A stretch of 64,000 nt of DNA, from positions 372,001-436,000 of the forward strand of contig QFQR01000002.1 of NCBI GenBank assembly GCA_003243275.1, read 5' to 3'. Below the pieces are notes generated by a model. That model did not search any database. It was not told where the DNA came from and saw only the letters and a list, made by a program, of their open reading frames with translations. A program made the position numbers and the translations under genes. Source of the DNA: Leifsonia xyli (GTDB lineage Bacteria > Actinomycetota > Actinomycetes > Actinomycetales > Microbacteriaceae). Position 1 is the stretch's first letter, and each line of letters starts with the position of its first letter. Positions 8,481 to 15,813 of the stretch are shown piece after piece.

Positions 8481-8882
8481 CTACTTGCGCTCGGCCAGCA
8501 GGTCGCGGATCTCGGCGAGCAGCTGGGTCTCGGTGGGGCCAGCCTCTTCCTCGGCGATGCCCTTCTTCGCCGCCTGACGCTCGCGCAGCTTGTTGACGGG
8601 CATCACGAGCACGAAGTAGACGACGGCCGCGATGATGAGGAAGTTGATGATCGCCCCGAGCACCGCGCCGAAGTAGAGGTAGGTCGTGCCACCGCCGACG
8701 GTCGGGAGTGGCACCCCGAGCGCCTTGTCGAGCGAGTCCGCCTTGAAGAGCGCCCCGATCGCCGGGTTGATGACGGCGCCCACGATCTGGTTGACGATCG
8801 TGGTGAACGCGGCGCCGATCACGACGGCGACCGCCAGGTCGATGACGTTGCCGCGGAGGATGAAGTCTCTGAAGCCCTTCAC
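8481..8882 (-). CDS. mscL: large-conductance mechanosensitive channel MscL
   Basis: This is the homopentameric tension-gated channel of the cell membrane that releases solutes on hypo-osmotic shock. The 133-residue length is standard. The N-terminus MKGFRDFILRGNVIDLAVAVVIGAAF contains the amphipathic helix and the pore-lining TM1. A periplasmic loop with Thr/Gly-rich sequence (GGGTTYLYFGAVLGAIINF) leads to TM2, and the charged C-terminal bundle (VNKLRERQAAKKG) is present. It sits just downstream of the 5-formyl-THF cyclo-ligase gene on the same strand, 38 bases away, and is probably co-transcribed with it, an arrangement that is common in actinobacteria. Confidence 0.97.
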   Translation of the reverse strand: MKGFRDFILRGNVIDLAVAVVIGAAFTTIVNQIVGAVINPAIGALFKADSLDKALGVPLPTVGGGTTYLYFGAVLGAIINFLIIAAVVYFVLVMPVNKLRERQAAKKGIAEEEAGPTETQLLAEIRDLLAERK

Positions 8883-8920
8883 GGGTGCTCCTTCTGTCGG
8901 GGGTGGGTGGTGGGTGGTGG

Positions 8921-9508
8921 TCAGCTGCTCGCGAACGAGACGATGCCGCCGGGGGTCACGACGCCGTTCACGGGCATGTCGTGGCGCTCGGTGGGAACCT
9001 CGTCCACGAGTTCGTCATCGTAGATCACGGCGTAGACGGGCGGGCAACCCTCCATCGAACCGAGGGTCTTGTCGAAGTAGCCGCGCCCCCATCCGAGTCG
9101 CATCCCGTTGCGGGCCACACACGCCGCAGGCACCAGGATCAGGTCGACACCGTTGATCGCGATCGGCCCGAGCAGTTCGCTCGTGGGGGTCGGCATGCCG
9201 AGGATGTCCTGCTCCTCGTCCTCCCCGTCGTAGGGTGCCCAGTCGAGCAGGCCGTCTTCGCGCGAGACCGGCAGCAGGATGCGGATGCCGCGGTCGGCCG
9301 CCCAGCGCAGGAAGTCGCGGGTGCCGGGCTCGTCGGGGGTCGAGAGGTAGGCGGCGATGAACCCGACGTCGAGGTCGCCCGCGAGCTGCACCAGCTGCTC
9401 GGTGATCGCCTGCCCCGCGCGCTCCCGTTCGGTCGCCGTGCGGATGCGTCGCCGCTCCCGGAGCTCGGCGCGCAGCGCGCGCTTGCGGTTCTCCGATTCA
9501 TCAGGCAC
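8921..9508 (-). CDS. 5-formyltetrahydrofolate cyclo-ligase
   Basis: The enzyme converts 5-formyl-THF to 5,10-methenyl-THF with ATP, returning folate to the one-carbon pool. The 195-residue protein has the basic N-terminal segment (ENRKRALRAELRERRR) that contacts ATP and the C-terminal signature ARNGMRLGWGRGYFDKTL, with the family GxRLGxGxGYYD pattern (Phe replaces the second Tyr). The GTG start at 9508 is preceded by CGGAGAC on its own strand; ORF extension further upstream runs across galU and is not coding. It diverges from galU, leaving about 60 bases for both promoters. Confidence 0.93.
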   Translation of the reverse strand: MPDESENRKRALRAELRERRRIRTATERERAGQAITEQLVQLAGDLDVGFIAAYLSTPDEPGTRDFLRWAADRGIRILLPVSREDGLLDWAPYDGEDEEQDILGMPTPTSELLGPIAINGVDLILVPAACVARNGMRLGWGRGYFDKTLGSMEGCPPVYAVIYDDELVDEVPTERHDMPVNGVVTPGGIVSFASS

Positions 9509-9568
9509 GTCTCCGATTGTAAAAGACCGGTAACCCGCGCGGGGGGAGGTGTCGATAGCCTGAACGGC

Positions 9569-10504
9569 ATGGCCTCCCCCCTCCCCATCACGAAAGCCGT
9601 CATCCCGGTCGCCGGGCTCGGAACCCGTTTCCTCCCGGCGACGAAGGCGATGCCGAAGGAAATGCTCCCCGTGGTCGACAAGCCGGCCATCCAGTACGTC
9701 GTCGAGGAGGCGGTCGCCGCCGGCCTCACCGACGTGCTCATGGTCACCGGCCGCAACAAGTCGGCGCTCGAGAACCACTTCGACCGCGCCGGCGAGCTCG
9801 AGGCGGTGCTCTCCAGCAAGGGCGACTCGGAGAAGCTGAAGAAGGTCGACTACTCCACGCACCTCGCCGATGTGCACTACGTGCGGCAGGGCGATCCGCT
9901 GGGCCTCGGCCACGCGGTGCTGCGGGCGAAGATGCACGTGGGGCGCGAGCCGTTCGCGGTGCTGCTCGGCGACGACATCATCGACGTGCGCGACACCCTG
10001 CTGACGCGGATGCTGGAGGTGCAGCAGCGCGAGAACACGACGGTCGTCGCCCTGCTGGAGGTGGATCCCTCGCAGACCCACCTGTACGGCATCGCGACGG
10101 TCGAGCCGACCGCCGAGGACGACGTCGTGCGGATCACGGGGCTCGTGGAGAAGCCGCCGCCGGGGGAGTCCCCGTCGAACTACGCGGTCATCGGCCGCTA
10201 CGTGCTGCGTCCGGAGATCTTCGAGGTGCTCGAGCGCACCCCTCCCGGTAAGGGCGGCGAGATCCAGCTGACGGATGCTCTGCAGGAGCTCGCGACCGGC
10301 CCGACCTGGGCGGGTGGCGTGTTCGGTGTGGTGTTCCGCGGGCGCCGCTACGACACGGGCGACCGGCTCGACTACCTGAAGGCGATCGTGCGGCTCGCGA
10401 GCGACCGTGACGATCTGGGGCCCGAGTTCCGGCCGTGGCTGCAGGAGTTCGTGGCGACCCTGCCGTCGGAGGAGACCGGCTGGTCGGGCGGCGAGGACGG
10501 CTGA
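9569..10504 (+). CDS. galU: UTP-glucose-1-phosphate uridylyltransferase GalU
   Basis: This enzyme makes UDP-glucose from UTP and glucose 1-phosphate for cell-wall and glycolipid synthesis. The 311-residue protein starts with the nucleotide-binding motif VIPVAGLGTRFLPATKAMPKEMLPV, has VVDKPAIQYVVEEAV, the metal-binding GDDIID, and the VEKPPP..SPSNYAVIGRYVL segment, all diagnostic. There is no Shine-Dalgarno site; instead TAGCCT lies at 9556-9561, seven bases before the ATG, as expected for a leaderless transcript. It is divergent from the cyclo-ligase and is followed by an acetyltransferase gene with its own promoter. Confidence 0.97.
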   Translation: MASPLPITKAVIPVAGLGTRFLPATKAMPKEMLPVVDKPAIQYVVEEAVAAGLTDVLMVTGRNKSALENHFDRAGELEAVLSSKGDSEKLKKVDYSTHLADVHYVRQGDPLGLGHAVLRAKMHVGREPFAVLLGDDIIDVRDTLLTRMLEVQQRENTTVVALLEVDPSQTHLYGIATVEPTAEDDVVRITGLVEKPPPGESPSNYAVIGRYVLRPEIFEVLERTPPGKGGEIQLTDALQELATGPTWAGGVFGVVFRGRRYDTGDRLDYLKAIVRLASDRDDLGPEFRPWLQEFVATLPSEETGWSGGEDG

Positions 10505-10565
10505 CGCGTCGCGGCGAGCGTCGCACCTGGGCGCGGGCCCGCGCGGGCAGTAGTCTGACGCCGAG

Positions 10566-11210
10566 ATGGCCACGCCGACACTGACGGACGGACGCGTCAC
10601 GATCCGTCCCATCCGCATCCGCGATGCCCGCACGCTCGAGAGCGAGCTCGTGAGCAATCGCGCGTGGCTGCGGCAGTGGGAGGCGACGAACCCGCACGGA
10701 CCGGCCGGGTTCGACGTGCGCGCCTCGATCCGCTCGCTGCAGACGCACGCCCGCACGGGCGGCGGGGTACCGTTCGTGGTGGAGTACGACGGCGAGCTCG
10801 CGGGGCAGCTGAACGTGTCGGGCATCAGCTACGGTTCGCTCGGCTCGGCGACGATCGGCTACTGGGTCTCGGAGCGCTTCGCGGGGCGGGGCATCACGCC
10901 GACCGCGGTGGCGCTCGCGACCGACCATTGCTTCTTCGCGCTGGGGCTGCATCGGATGGAGATCTGCATCCGGCCGGAGAACGCGCCGAGCCTGCGGGTG
11001 GTGCAGAAGCTCGGGTTCCGCTACGAGGGGTTCCGGCGGCGCTACATCCACATCAACGGCGACTGGCGCGACCACTTCTGCTTCGGGCTCGTGGTGGAGG
11101 AGGTGCCGCTCGGGGTGCTGCGGCGCTGGAAGGACGGGCGTGCGCCGGAGAGCGCCGCGCGGATCCCGGATGCCGATCTGCAGGCGGCGACGCACCCGCT
11201 GCGGTACTGA
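10566..11210 (+). CDS. RimJ/RimL-type GNAT acetyltransferase
   Basis: The 214-residue protein resembles ribosomal-protein N-terminal acetyltransferases. It begins with the typical VTIRPIRIRDARTLE, has the SATIGYWVSERFAGRGITPTAVA acetyl-CoA segment, and the HRMEICIRPENAPSLRVVQKLGFRYEG signature near the C-terminus. In actinobacteria a gene of this type often lies next to galU and moeA; moeA is not seen here. A TAGTCT -10 box at 10551-10556 sits nine bases before the ATG. Confidence 0.9.
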   Translation: MATPTLTDGRVTIRPIRIRDARTLESELVSNRAWLRQWEATNPHGPAGFDVRASIRSLQTHARTGGGVPFVVEYDGELAGQLNVSGISYGSLGSATIGYWVSERFAGRGITPTAVALATDHCFFALGLHRMEICIRPENAPSLRVVQKLGFRYEGFRRRYIHINGDWRDHFCFGLVVEEVPLGVLRRWKDGRAPESAARIPDADLQAATHPLRY

Positions 11211-11242
11211 CGCGCCCCACCCTGCCGGTCAAGTTATTGCCG

Positions 11243-11358
11243 CCCCGCCCCGCCCCGCCGGTCGAGTAGCCGCGCAGCACCCCACCCCGCTCGTCGAGTC
11301 GCCGCCCCGCCGCCCCCACCCCGCTGGTCGAGTAGCCGCGCAGCGGCGTATCGAGACC
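11243..11358 (-). repeat. dispersed repeat, inverted full copy plus decayed half-copies
   Basis: The full copy is at 11321-11358 in reverse orientation relative to that at 3764 (CCGCTGGTCGAGTAGCCGCG, then CAGCGGCGTATCGAGACC). Two degraded half-copies precede it (GGTCGAGTAGCCGCGCAGC near 11260 and GTCGTCGAGTCGCC-like sequence near 11292). In both loci the full unit sits at one end and the half-copies trail away from it. The remaining bases of 11211-11409 are Pro/Gly-codon-like GC runs with no gene. Confidence 0.85.
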
Positions 11359-11409
11359 CACCGGCCCCGCCTCCCCGCCATCCGCCGCATCCGCTCCTAG
11401 CCTGACGGC

Positions 11410-12393
11410 ATGGACTTCTCGGGCGCGGGCACCGCGATCATGCTCGCGCTCGCGGCTCTGCTGTGGTTCCTCTACCTCCTGCCGAGCTGGATACGGCGCC
11501 GCGAGTTCCTCGCGACGGAGCGCAACGCGACGCGGCTGCAGCGCGCCATCCGGGTGATGGCGGAGTCGGCGGAGGCGCCGGCCGAGCTGCGGGTCGAGGC
11601 GACGGCGCGCGAGGTGGCGCACACCGAGCGACTGGTGGCGCAGGAGCAGCGGCGAGCGGAGGCGACGGCGCGCGCCGAGGTGCACGCGGCCGCCCTGCGT
11701 GCCCGGGCGGCGGAGGCGCAGGCCGCGCAGCTGGAACGTGCGAGCCGTGCGCGCATCCCGGCCCCCGCCGCTATGGTGCCCGCCACCGTGCTCGCGTTCG
11801 CCCGGCTGCGTCGTGCGCGGCGGGTGTCGGGTCTGCTGCTGCTGGCCGCGGTCGCGGTGGGCGGTGTGCAGCTCTGGCTGATGGCGACGACCGGCATCGT
11901 GCTGGGGTCGTGGCTGGTGCTCGGCGGATGCGTGATCGCGGCCGGCGTCTCGGTGCGCTTGCAGACCCGCATCGCCGCGCGCGCCCGTGCGATCTCGGGT
12001 GCGCCGGTGGTGGTTGCCACGCGACGTGGCGCCTGGACCCTCATCGACGCGGAGACCCCGGTCGTGGAGCGCACCCGCGAGTGGACGCCCGTGCCCGTGC
12101 CGAAGCCGCTGTACCTCGAGAACGGTGAGGCCCCGCGGGTGCCGGTGGCACCGCCCGTCAGCGCGGAGGAGTTGCTGCGCGCCGCGCAGGAGGAGGCGCG
12201 CCGCGCGCTCGTCGCCGCGCATGCCGAGCCCGAGGTGGTGCCGTTCCGCCCGCGGGTGGCCGCTGCCGCGCCTGCCGCGGTGCCGGCCCCCGCATCCGTG
12301 CCGAGCCGCTTCGCCTCGATGGGCATCGTCGAGGAGGCAGGCTCCACGATGCCCGACCTCGACGAGGTGCTGCGCCGCCGCCGCTCCGGCTGA
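11410..12393 (+). CDS. hypothetical membrane protein with coiled-coil region
   Basis: I recognise no named family. The 327 residues show one N-terminal membrane helix (about 8-24, AIMLALAALLWFLYLLP), then a long Ala/Arg/Glu-rich helical stretch (about 30-118) likely to be coiled coil. Two further membrane helices follow (about 139-158 and 163-182), and then a cytoplasmic tail rich in Pro and Val ending MPDLDEVLRRRRSG. Proteins of this layout are widespread in Microbacteriaceae next to tRNA genes, by recall only. The start has no ribosome site but a TAGCCT box at 11398-11403, six bases upstream, which suggests a leaderless message. Confidence 0.8.
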   Translation: MDFSGAGTAIMLALAALLWFLYLLPSWIRRREFLATERNATRLQRAIRVMAESAEAPAELRVEATAREVAHTERLVAQEQRRAEATARAEVHAAALRARAAEAQAAQLERASRARIPAPAAMVPATVLAFARLRRARRVSGLLLLAAVAVGGVQLWLMATTGIVLGSWLVLGGCVIAAGVSVRLQTRIAARARAISGAPVVVATRRGAWTLIDAETPVVERTREWTPVPVPKPLYLENGEAPRVPVAPPVSAEELLRAAQEEARRALVAAHAEPEVVPFRPRVAAAAPAAVPAPASVPSRFASMGIVEEAGSTMPDLDEVLRRRRSG

Positions 12394-12449
12394 GCGCAAC
12401 CGCGCGTCCGGAGCGCCCCGCGCGAGGTGATATCGTTTTGAGGCAGTAC

Positions 12450-12522
12450 GGGCCCTTGGCGCAGTTGGTAGCGCGCCTCGTTCGCATCGAGGAGGTCAGG
12501 AGTTCGAATCTCCTAGGGTCCA
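12450..12522 (+). tRNA. tRNA-Ala (anticodon CGC)
   Basis: The 73-base gene folds into a full cloverleaf: acceptor stem GGGCCCT/AGGGTCC, D-loop AGTTGGTA, anticodon stem CCTCG/CGAGG with loop TTCGCAT giving anticodon CGC, and T-arm loop TTCGAAT. The acceptor stem has a G3-U70 wobble pair, the main identity element for alanyl-tRNA synthetase, which confirms the assignment. The CCA end is not encoded. Confidence 0.97.
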
Positions 12523-12538
12523 CCCGTTCCCGTCATGC

Positions 12539-12572
12539 AGAAAGGCCTCACCCCGCGGGGTGAGGCCTTTCT
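12539..12572. terminator. intrinsic terminator, 34-bp perfect palindrome
   Basis: AGAAAGGCCTCACCCCG at 12539-12555 is followed immediately by its exact reverse complement at 12556-12572, ending in TTTCT. It serves the tRNA gene and, because it is symmetric with A-rich and T-rich ends, also the convergent amidohydrolase gene that ends at 12597. Confidence 0.92.
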
Positions 12573-12596
12573 CGTGCGACGCCGTGATCCGTGCCG

Positions 12597-14027
12597 CTAC
12601 TTCTTGTACTGGTACGGGTTGAAGAGCACCTCGGACTCGGGGATCTCGGGGAACTGGCCCGCGACCCAGTCGTCGCCGACCTCGCGCTCGAGGTAGGAGA
12701 CGGTGTCGTCGAGCTTCGCCTTGACGGCCGCGAGGTCGCCCGCGACGACCTTGCCCTCGGCCTTCACGACCTCGCCGCCGACGAGCACCGTGTGCACGTC
12801 GCCGCGCTGCGCCTGGTAGACGACCTGGCCCCAGGGGTTGATGAGCGGCGCCCACGAGGGGGAGTCCTCGTTCTTCAGCAGCACGACGTCGCCCAGCTTG
12901 CCCTTCTCGAGCGAGCCGATCTGGCTGTCCTTGCCGATCGCCTGGGCGCCACCGCGCGTGGCCATGTGCACGACATCCTCCGCACGCAGCTTCACGTGGG
13001 TGATCGTCTCGGCCGGCTCCAGCTTGTGCGCGTGGTAGTGCTCGAGCGCGCGGTCGGCGTTGACGGTGGCACGCATCGCCGAGAACAGGTCGGCGCTGAA
13101 CCAGACGCTCGTGTCGACGGACAGCGAGGCGGGGATGCCGTACTTTCGCAGCTGGTGCACGGGCGGGTAGCCCTGGCCGCAGGTGTCCTCCGACTCGGTC
13201 GCGAGCGAGACGTTGCCGCCGGTGGCGGCGATCTTCAGGTAGGAGTCGGTGCTCAGCGAGGCGGCGTGCACGTAGGTGAAGCCCTCCTCCATGACGCCCG
13301 CCTCGTAGGCGTTGCGGATGCCCCAGTCGTTGGTCGCACCCCAGACGCCCGCGTGCGTGGTGACGCGCAGCCCGAGCTCCTTGGCGACGCGGTACGCCGC
13401 CAGCTCGGGAAAGTTCTCGTCCTGGTTGGGCACGTCGAACGCGATCTGGGTGCCGAACATCCGGGAGTCGTCGCGCGACTTCGTGAGGATCGCCTGCACC
13501 GCCGGGTCGGCCGTCCACTCCCACGGCGACTGGTGGATGTTGCCGTAGGCGAAGACGAAACGACCGGGCGAGTTCACGAGGGCGTCGAACGCCGCCTCGC
13601 CGTGCTCGGGGGTGCGCAGCCCGTGCGACCAGTCGACGCTCGTGGTGACGCCCGACTCGATCGCGTCAAGGGCCGAGATGAGGTTGCCTGCGGCGTAGTC
13701 CTGCGGGCGGAACTTCGCGCCGTGCTGCAGGTAGTACCAGACGAAGTACTGGGTGAGCGTCCAGTCGGCGCCGTAGGCGCGCATCGCGGTCTGCCACATG
13801 TGGCGGTGGGTGTCGACCATGCCGGGCATGATGATGCCGCCCGCGGCGTCGATCTCGAAGGTGTTGTCGGGAACGGTGAGGCCGACACCGACCTCGGCGA
13901 TCTTCCCGTCGACGACGAGCACGTCGCCCTTCGGCAGCACCGTGTGGGCGTCGTCCATGGTCAGGACGATCCCGTTGCGGAACACGACGGCTTGGCCGGG
14001 CTGAGGGGTTGCTGGGGTACCGGACAT
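12597..14027 (-). CDS. amidohydrolase family protein (ATZ/TRZ/cytosine-deaminase-like)
   Basis: This is a metal-dependent hydrolase or deaminase of about 476 residues. The first ligands are in MVDTHRHMWQT (HxH). Further His residues are in RVTTHAGVWG and FTYVHAASLS, and the late Asp is in SLSVDTSVWFS. The N- and C-terminal parts form the usual small beta-domain (FRNGIVLTMD..; GSLEKGKLGDVVLL). This is the subtype that acts on triazines, hydroxylated N-heterocycles, methylthioadenosine and similar; the substrate is open. AAGGAGG (14040-14046) abuts the ATG at 14039 with no spacing, so I prefer the ATG at 14027. It diverges from the bicupin gene and probably shares its regulator. Confidence 0.85.
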   Translation of the reverse strand: MSGTPATPQPGQAVVFRNGIVLTMDDAHTVLPKGDVLVVDGKIAEVGVGLTVPDNTFEIDAAGGIIMPGMVDTHRHMWQTAMRAYGADWTLTQYFVWYYLQHGAKFRPQDYAAGNLISALDAIESGVTTSVDWSHGLRTPEHGEAAFDALVNSPGRFVFAYGNIHQSPWEWTADPAVQAILTKSRDDSRMFGTQIAFDVPNQDENFPELAAYRVAKELGLRVTTHAGVWGATNDWGIRNAYEAGVMEEGFTYVHAASLSTDSYLKIAATGGNVSLATESEDTCGQGYPPVHQLRKYGIPASLSVDTSVWFSADLFSAMRATVNADRALEHYHAHKLEPAETITHVKLRAEDVVHMATRGGAQAIGKDSQIGSLEKGKLGDVVLLKNEDSPSWAPLINPWGQVVYQAQRGDVHTVLVGGEVVKAEGKVVAGDLAAVKAKLDDTVSYLEREVGDDWVAGQFPEIPESEVLFNPYQYKK

Positions 14028-14142
14028 TGAGACGCTCATCCTCCTTGATGGGGCGATCTGACTTCACTCAGGTTAAACAGTGCTGCACATCTTGTCCAGT
14101 GCGACTGCGTTTCGCAAGTCGTCGTTCGGCCCCTGACCCCGC

Positions 14143-14172
14143 TTGACGCGGGCGGGCCGTGCGCCATAGCCT
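14143..14172 (+). promoter_or_regulatory. promoter of the bicupin-SDR operon
   Basis: TTGACG at 14143-14148 and TAGCCT at 14167-14172 are spaced by 18 bases. The predicted start point near 14179 falls in GTTAAGCAATATTGAAC, which holds the 8-bp palindrome CAATATTG, a possible operator. The divergent amidohydrolase has GGTTAAACAG at 14071-14080, sharing GTTAA. Confidence 0.6.
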
Positions 14173-14215
14173 GCGTTAAGCAATATTGAACGATGGTGTT
14201 GGTGGAGGTTCCCGG

Positions 14216-15112
14216 ATGAGTGCGCGCCACGTCGTGCGAGCGGCCAGCGAAGCAGAGTACGCAGCCCCCGGGGAGCTGGCCCCCGACTCCCACGGGCTCA
14301 CCCGCTGGGCCGCGGTCACCGAGGACGACGGTGCCGTGCACACCGGATTCGGCATCTCGCGTCTCGCCCCGGGCGGCACGGTGCCCACCCACCTGCACTC
14401 CTTCGAGGAGAGCTTCCACGTGCTCGAGGGCAGCGTCATCCTCGTCACCCCCGAGGCGACCGTCGAACTCGTCGCGGGCGACTACGGCGTGATCCCGATC
14501 GGGGTTCCGCACTCCTGGCAGGCGACGGGCGACACCGACGCAGCCTGGGCCGACACCTTCAGCCCGGTGCCGCGCGCCGCGCACCACCACGACACCTACC
14601 GGGTGCCCGACATCGCCGCGGGCGAGCCGGTGCGCGTCGACGCGCGCGACCCGCGCACCCGCTCCTTCGGCGCGATCACCGCGCAGCAGATGGATCCGAC
14701 CCAGCAGTCGCAGAAGAACCTCGCGCAGTCGGCCAGCATGCGCACGGCGCTGCTGGTCTACAGCGGCATCTCGCTCAAGATGATGGTCGACTCCGACCTC
14801 GGTGCCGTGCTCTCGACGATGTTCATGGTGCAGTACGAACCCGACGGTGTCGCCGGGCCGCACGATCATCCGCTCGAGGAGGCGTACCTCATCACCGACG
14901 GCGAGGTCGACGCCACCTTCGACGGCGTCGCCGTGCGGCTGAAGACGGGCGACATCGCCTGGGCGGGCGTCGGATGCGTGCACTCCTTCTCCGCTCCCGG
15001 CGCCCCCGTGCGCTGGCTCGAGACGCAGGCGCCGCAGATGCCGGCCCGTCACGCGTACCGCTTCGCCCGCGACTGGAACTACCTCACCGACAAGTTGGAG
15101 GAGCAGCAATGA
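14216..15112 (+). CDS. bicupin protein (two cupin domains)
   Basis: The 298-residue protein has two cupin barrels, each with full metal ligands. The first (about residues 40-125) shows GGTVPTHLHSFEESFHVLEG and later GVPHSW. The second (about 195-285) shows GPHDHPLEEAYLITDG and GCVHSF. This layout occurs in ureidoglycine aminohydrolase-like enzymes and in some ring-opening dioxygenases; I cannot choose between them. The ATG at 14216 has GGAGG seven bases upstream. It is translationally coupled to the following SDR (ATGA overlap) and divergent from the amidohydrolase, so the three probably act on one substrate. Confidence 0.85.
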   Translation: MSARHVVRAASEAEYAAPGELAPDSHGLTRWAAVTEDDGAVHTGFGISRLAPGGTVPTHLHSFEESFHVLEGSVILVTPEATVELVAGDYGVIPIGVPHSWQATGDTDAAWADTFSPVPRAAHHHDTYRVPDIAAGEPVRVDARDPRTRSFGAITAQQMDPTQQSQKNLAQSASMRTALLVYSGISLKMMVDSDLGAVLSTMFMVQYEPDGVAGPHDHPLEEAYLITDGEVDATFDGVAVRLKTGDIAWAGVGCVHSFSAPGAPVRWLETQAPQMPARHAYRFARDWNYLTDKLEEQQ

Positions 15113-15813
15113 CGCGCACCATCGTGGTGATCGGGGGAACCAGCGGGATCGGTCTCGAGATCGCCCGCGACGCACTCGCCCGCGGCGAGCAGGTCGTGCT
15201 CACCGGACGCGACGCCGAGAACGCGCGCGCGGTCGCCGCATCCCTCGGGGACGGCGCCACGGGTCTCGCGGTCGACATCTCCGAACCGGAGGCGATCGCC
15301 GCGAGCCTCGCCGAGGTCGGACGTGTCGACGGGCTCGTGCTCGCCGCGATCGAACGCGACGCCAACACGGTGCGCGACTACGACATCGCGCGCGCCGTGC
15401 GCCTCGTCACCCTCAAGCTCGTCGGCTACACCGAGGTCGTGCATACCCTCATCGACCGCATCGAGCCGAGCGTCGGCAGCAGCATCGTGCTCTTCGGCGG
15501 CCGCGCGAAGGATGCGCCGTATCCGGGATCGACGACCGTCTCGACCATCAACGGCGGCGTCGAGGGGCTCGTGACGACGCTCGCGCTCGAGCTCGCGCCC
15601 ATCCGCGTCAACGCCATCCACCCGGGCATCATCGGCAACAGCCCGTTCTGGGCGGCGAAGCCCGCCGGCGTGCTCGACGGCTACGAGTCGCGCACCCCGG
15701 GCGGGCAGCTCGCGACGATGGAGGATGTCGTCGGTGCGACGCGCTTCCTGCTCGACAACCGCGGGGTGTCGGCCACGAACCTCTACGTCGACCGCGGCTG
15801 GCGCATCAGCTAA
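15109..15813 (+). CDS. atypical SDR lacking the catalytic Tyr-Lys pair
   Basis: The 234-residue Rossmann protein has GGTSGIG for the cofactor and the conserved IRVNAIHPGI strand. At the site where classical SDRs have YxxxK it reads V144-STI-N148 (VSTINGGVEGLVTTLALEL), so both catalytic residues are replaced. Related non-classical SDRs do exist, with the reaction often unknown. The ATG overlaps the stop of the bicupin gene (ATGA) with GGAGG just before it. The end overlaps the convergent MFS gene: CTAA at 15810-15813 holds both stop codons. Confidence 0.85.
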   Translation: MTRTIVVIGGTSGIGLEIARDALARGEQVVLTGRDAENARAVAASLGDGATGLAVDISEPEAIAASLAEVGRVDGLVLAAIERDANTVRDYDIARAVRLVTLKLVGYTEVVHTLIDRIEPSVGSSIVLFGGRAKDAPYPGSTTVSTINGGVEGLVTTLALELAPIRVNAIHPGIIGNSPFWAAKPAGVLDGYESRTPGGQLATMEDVVGATRFLLDNRGVSATNLYVDRGWRIS

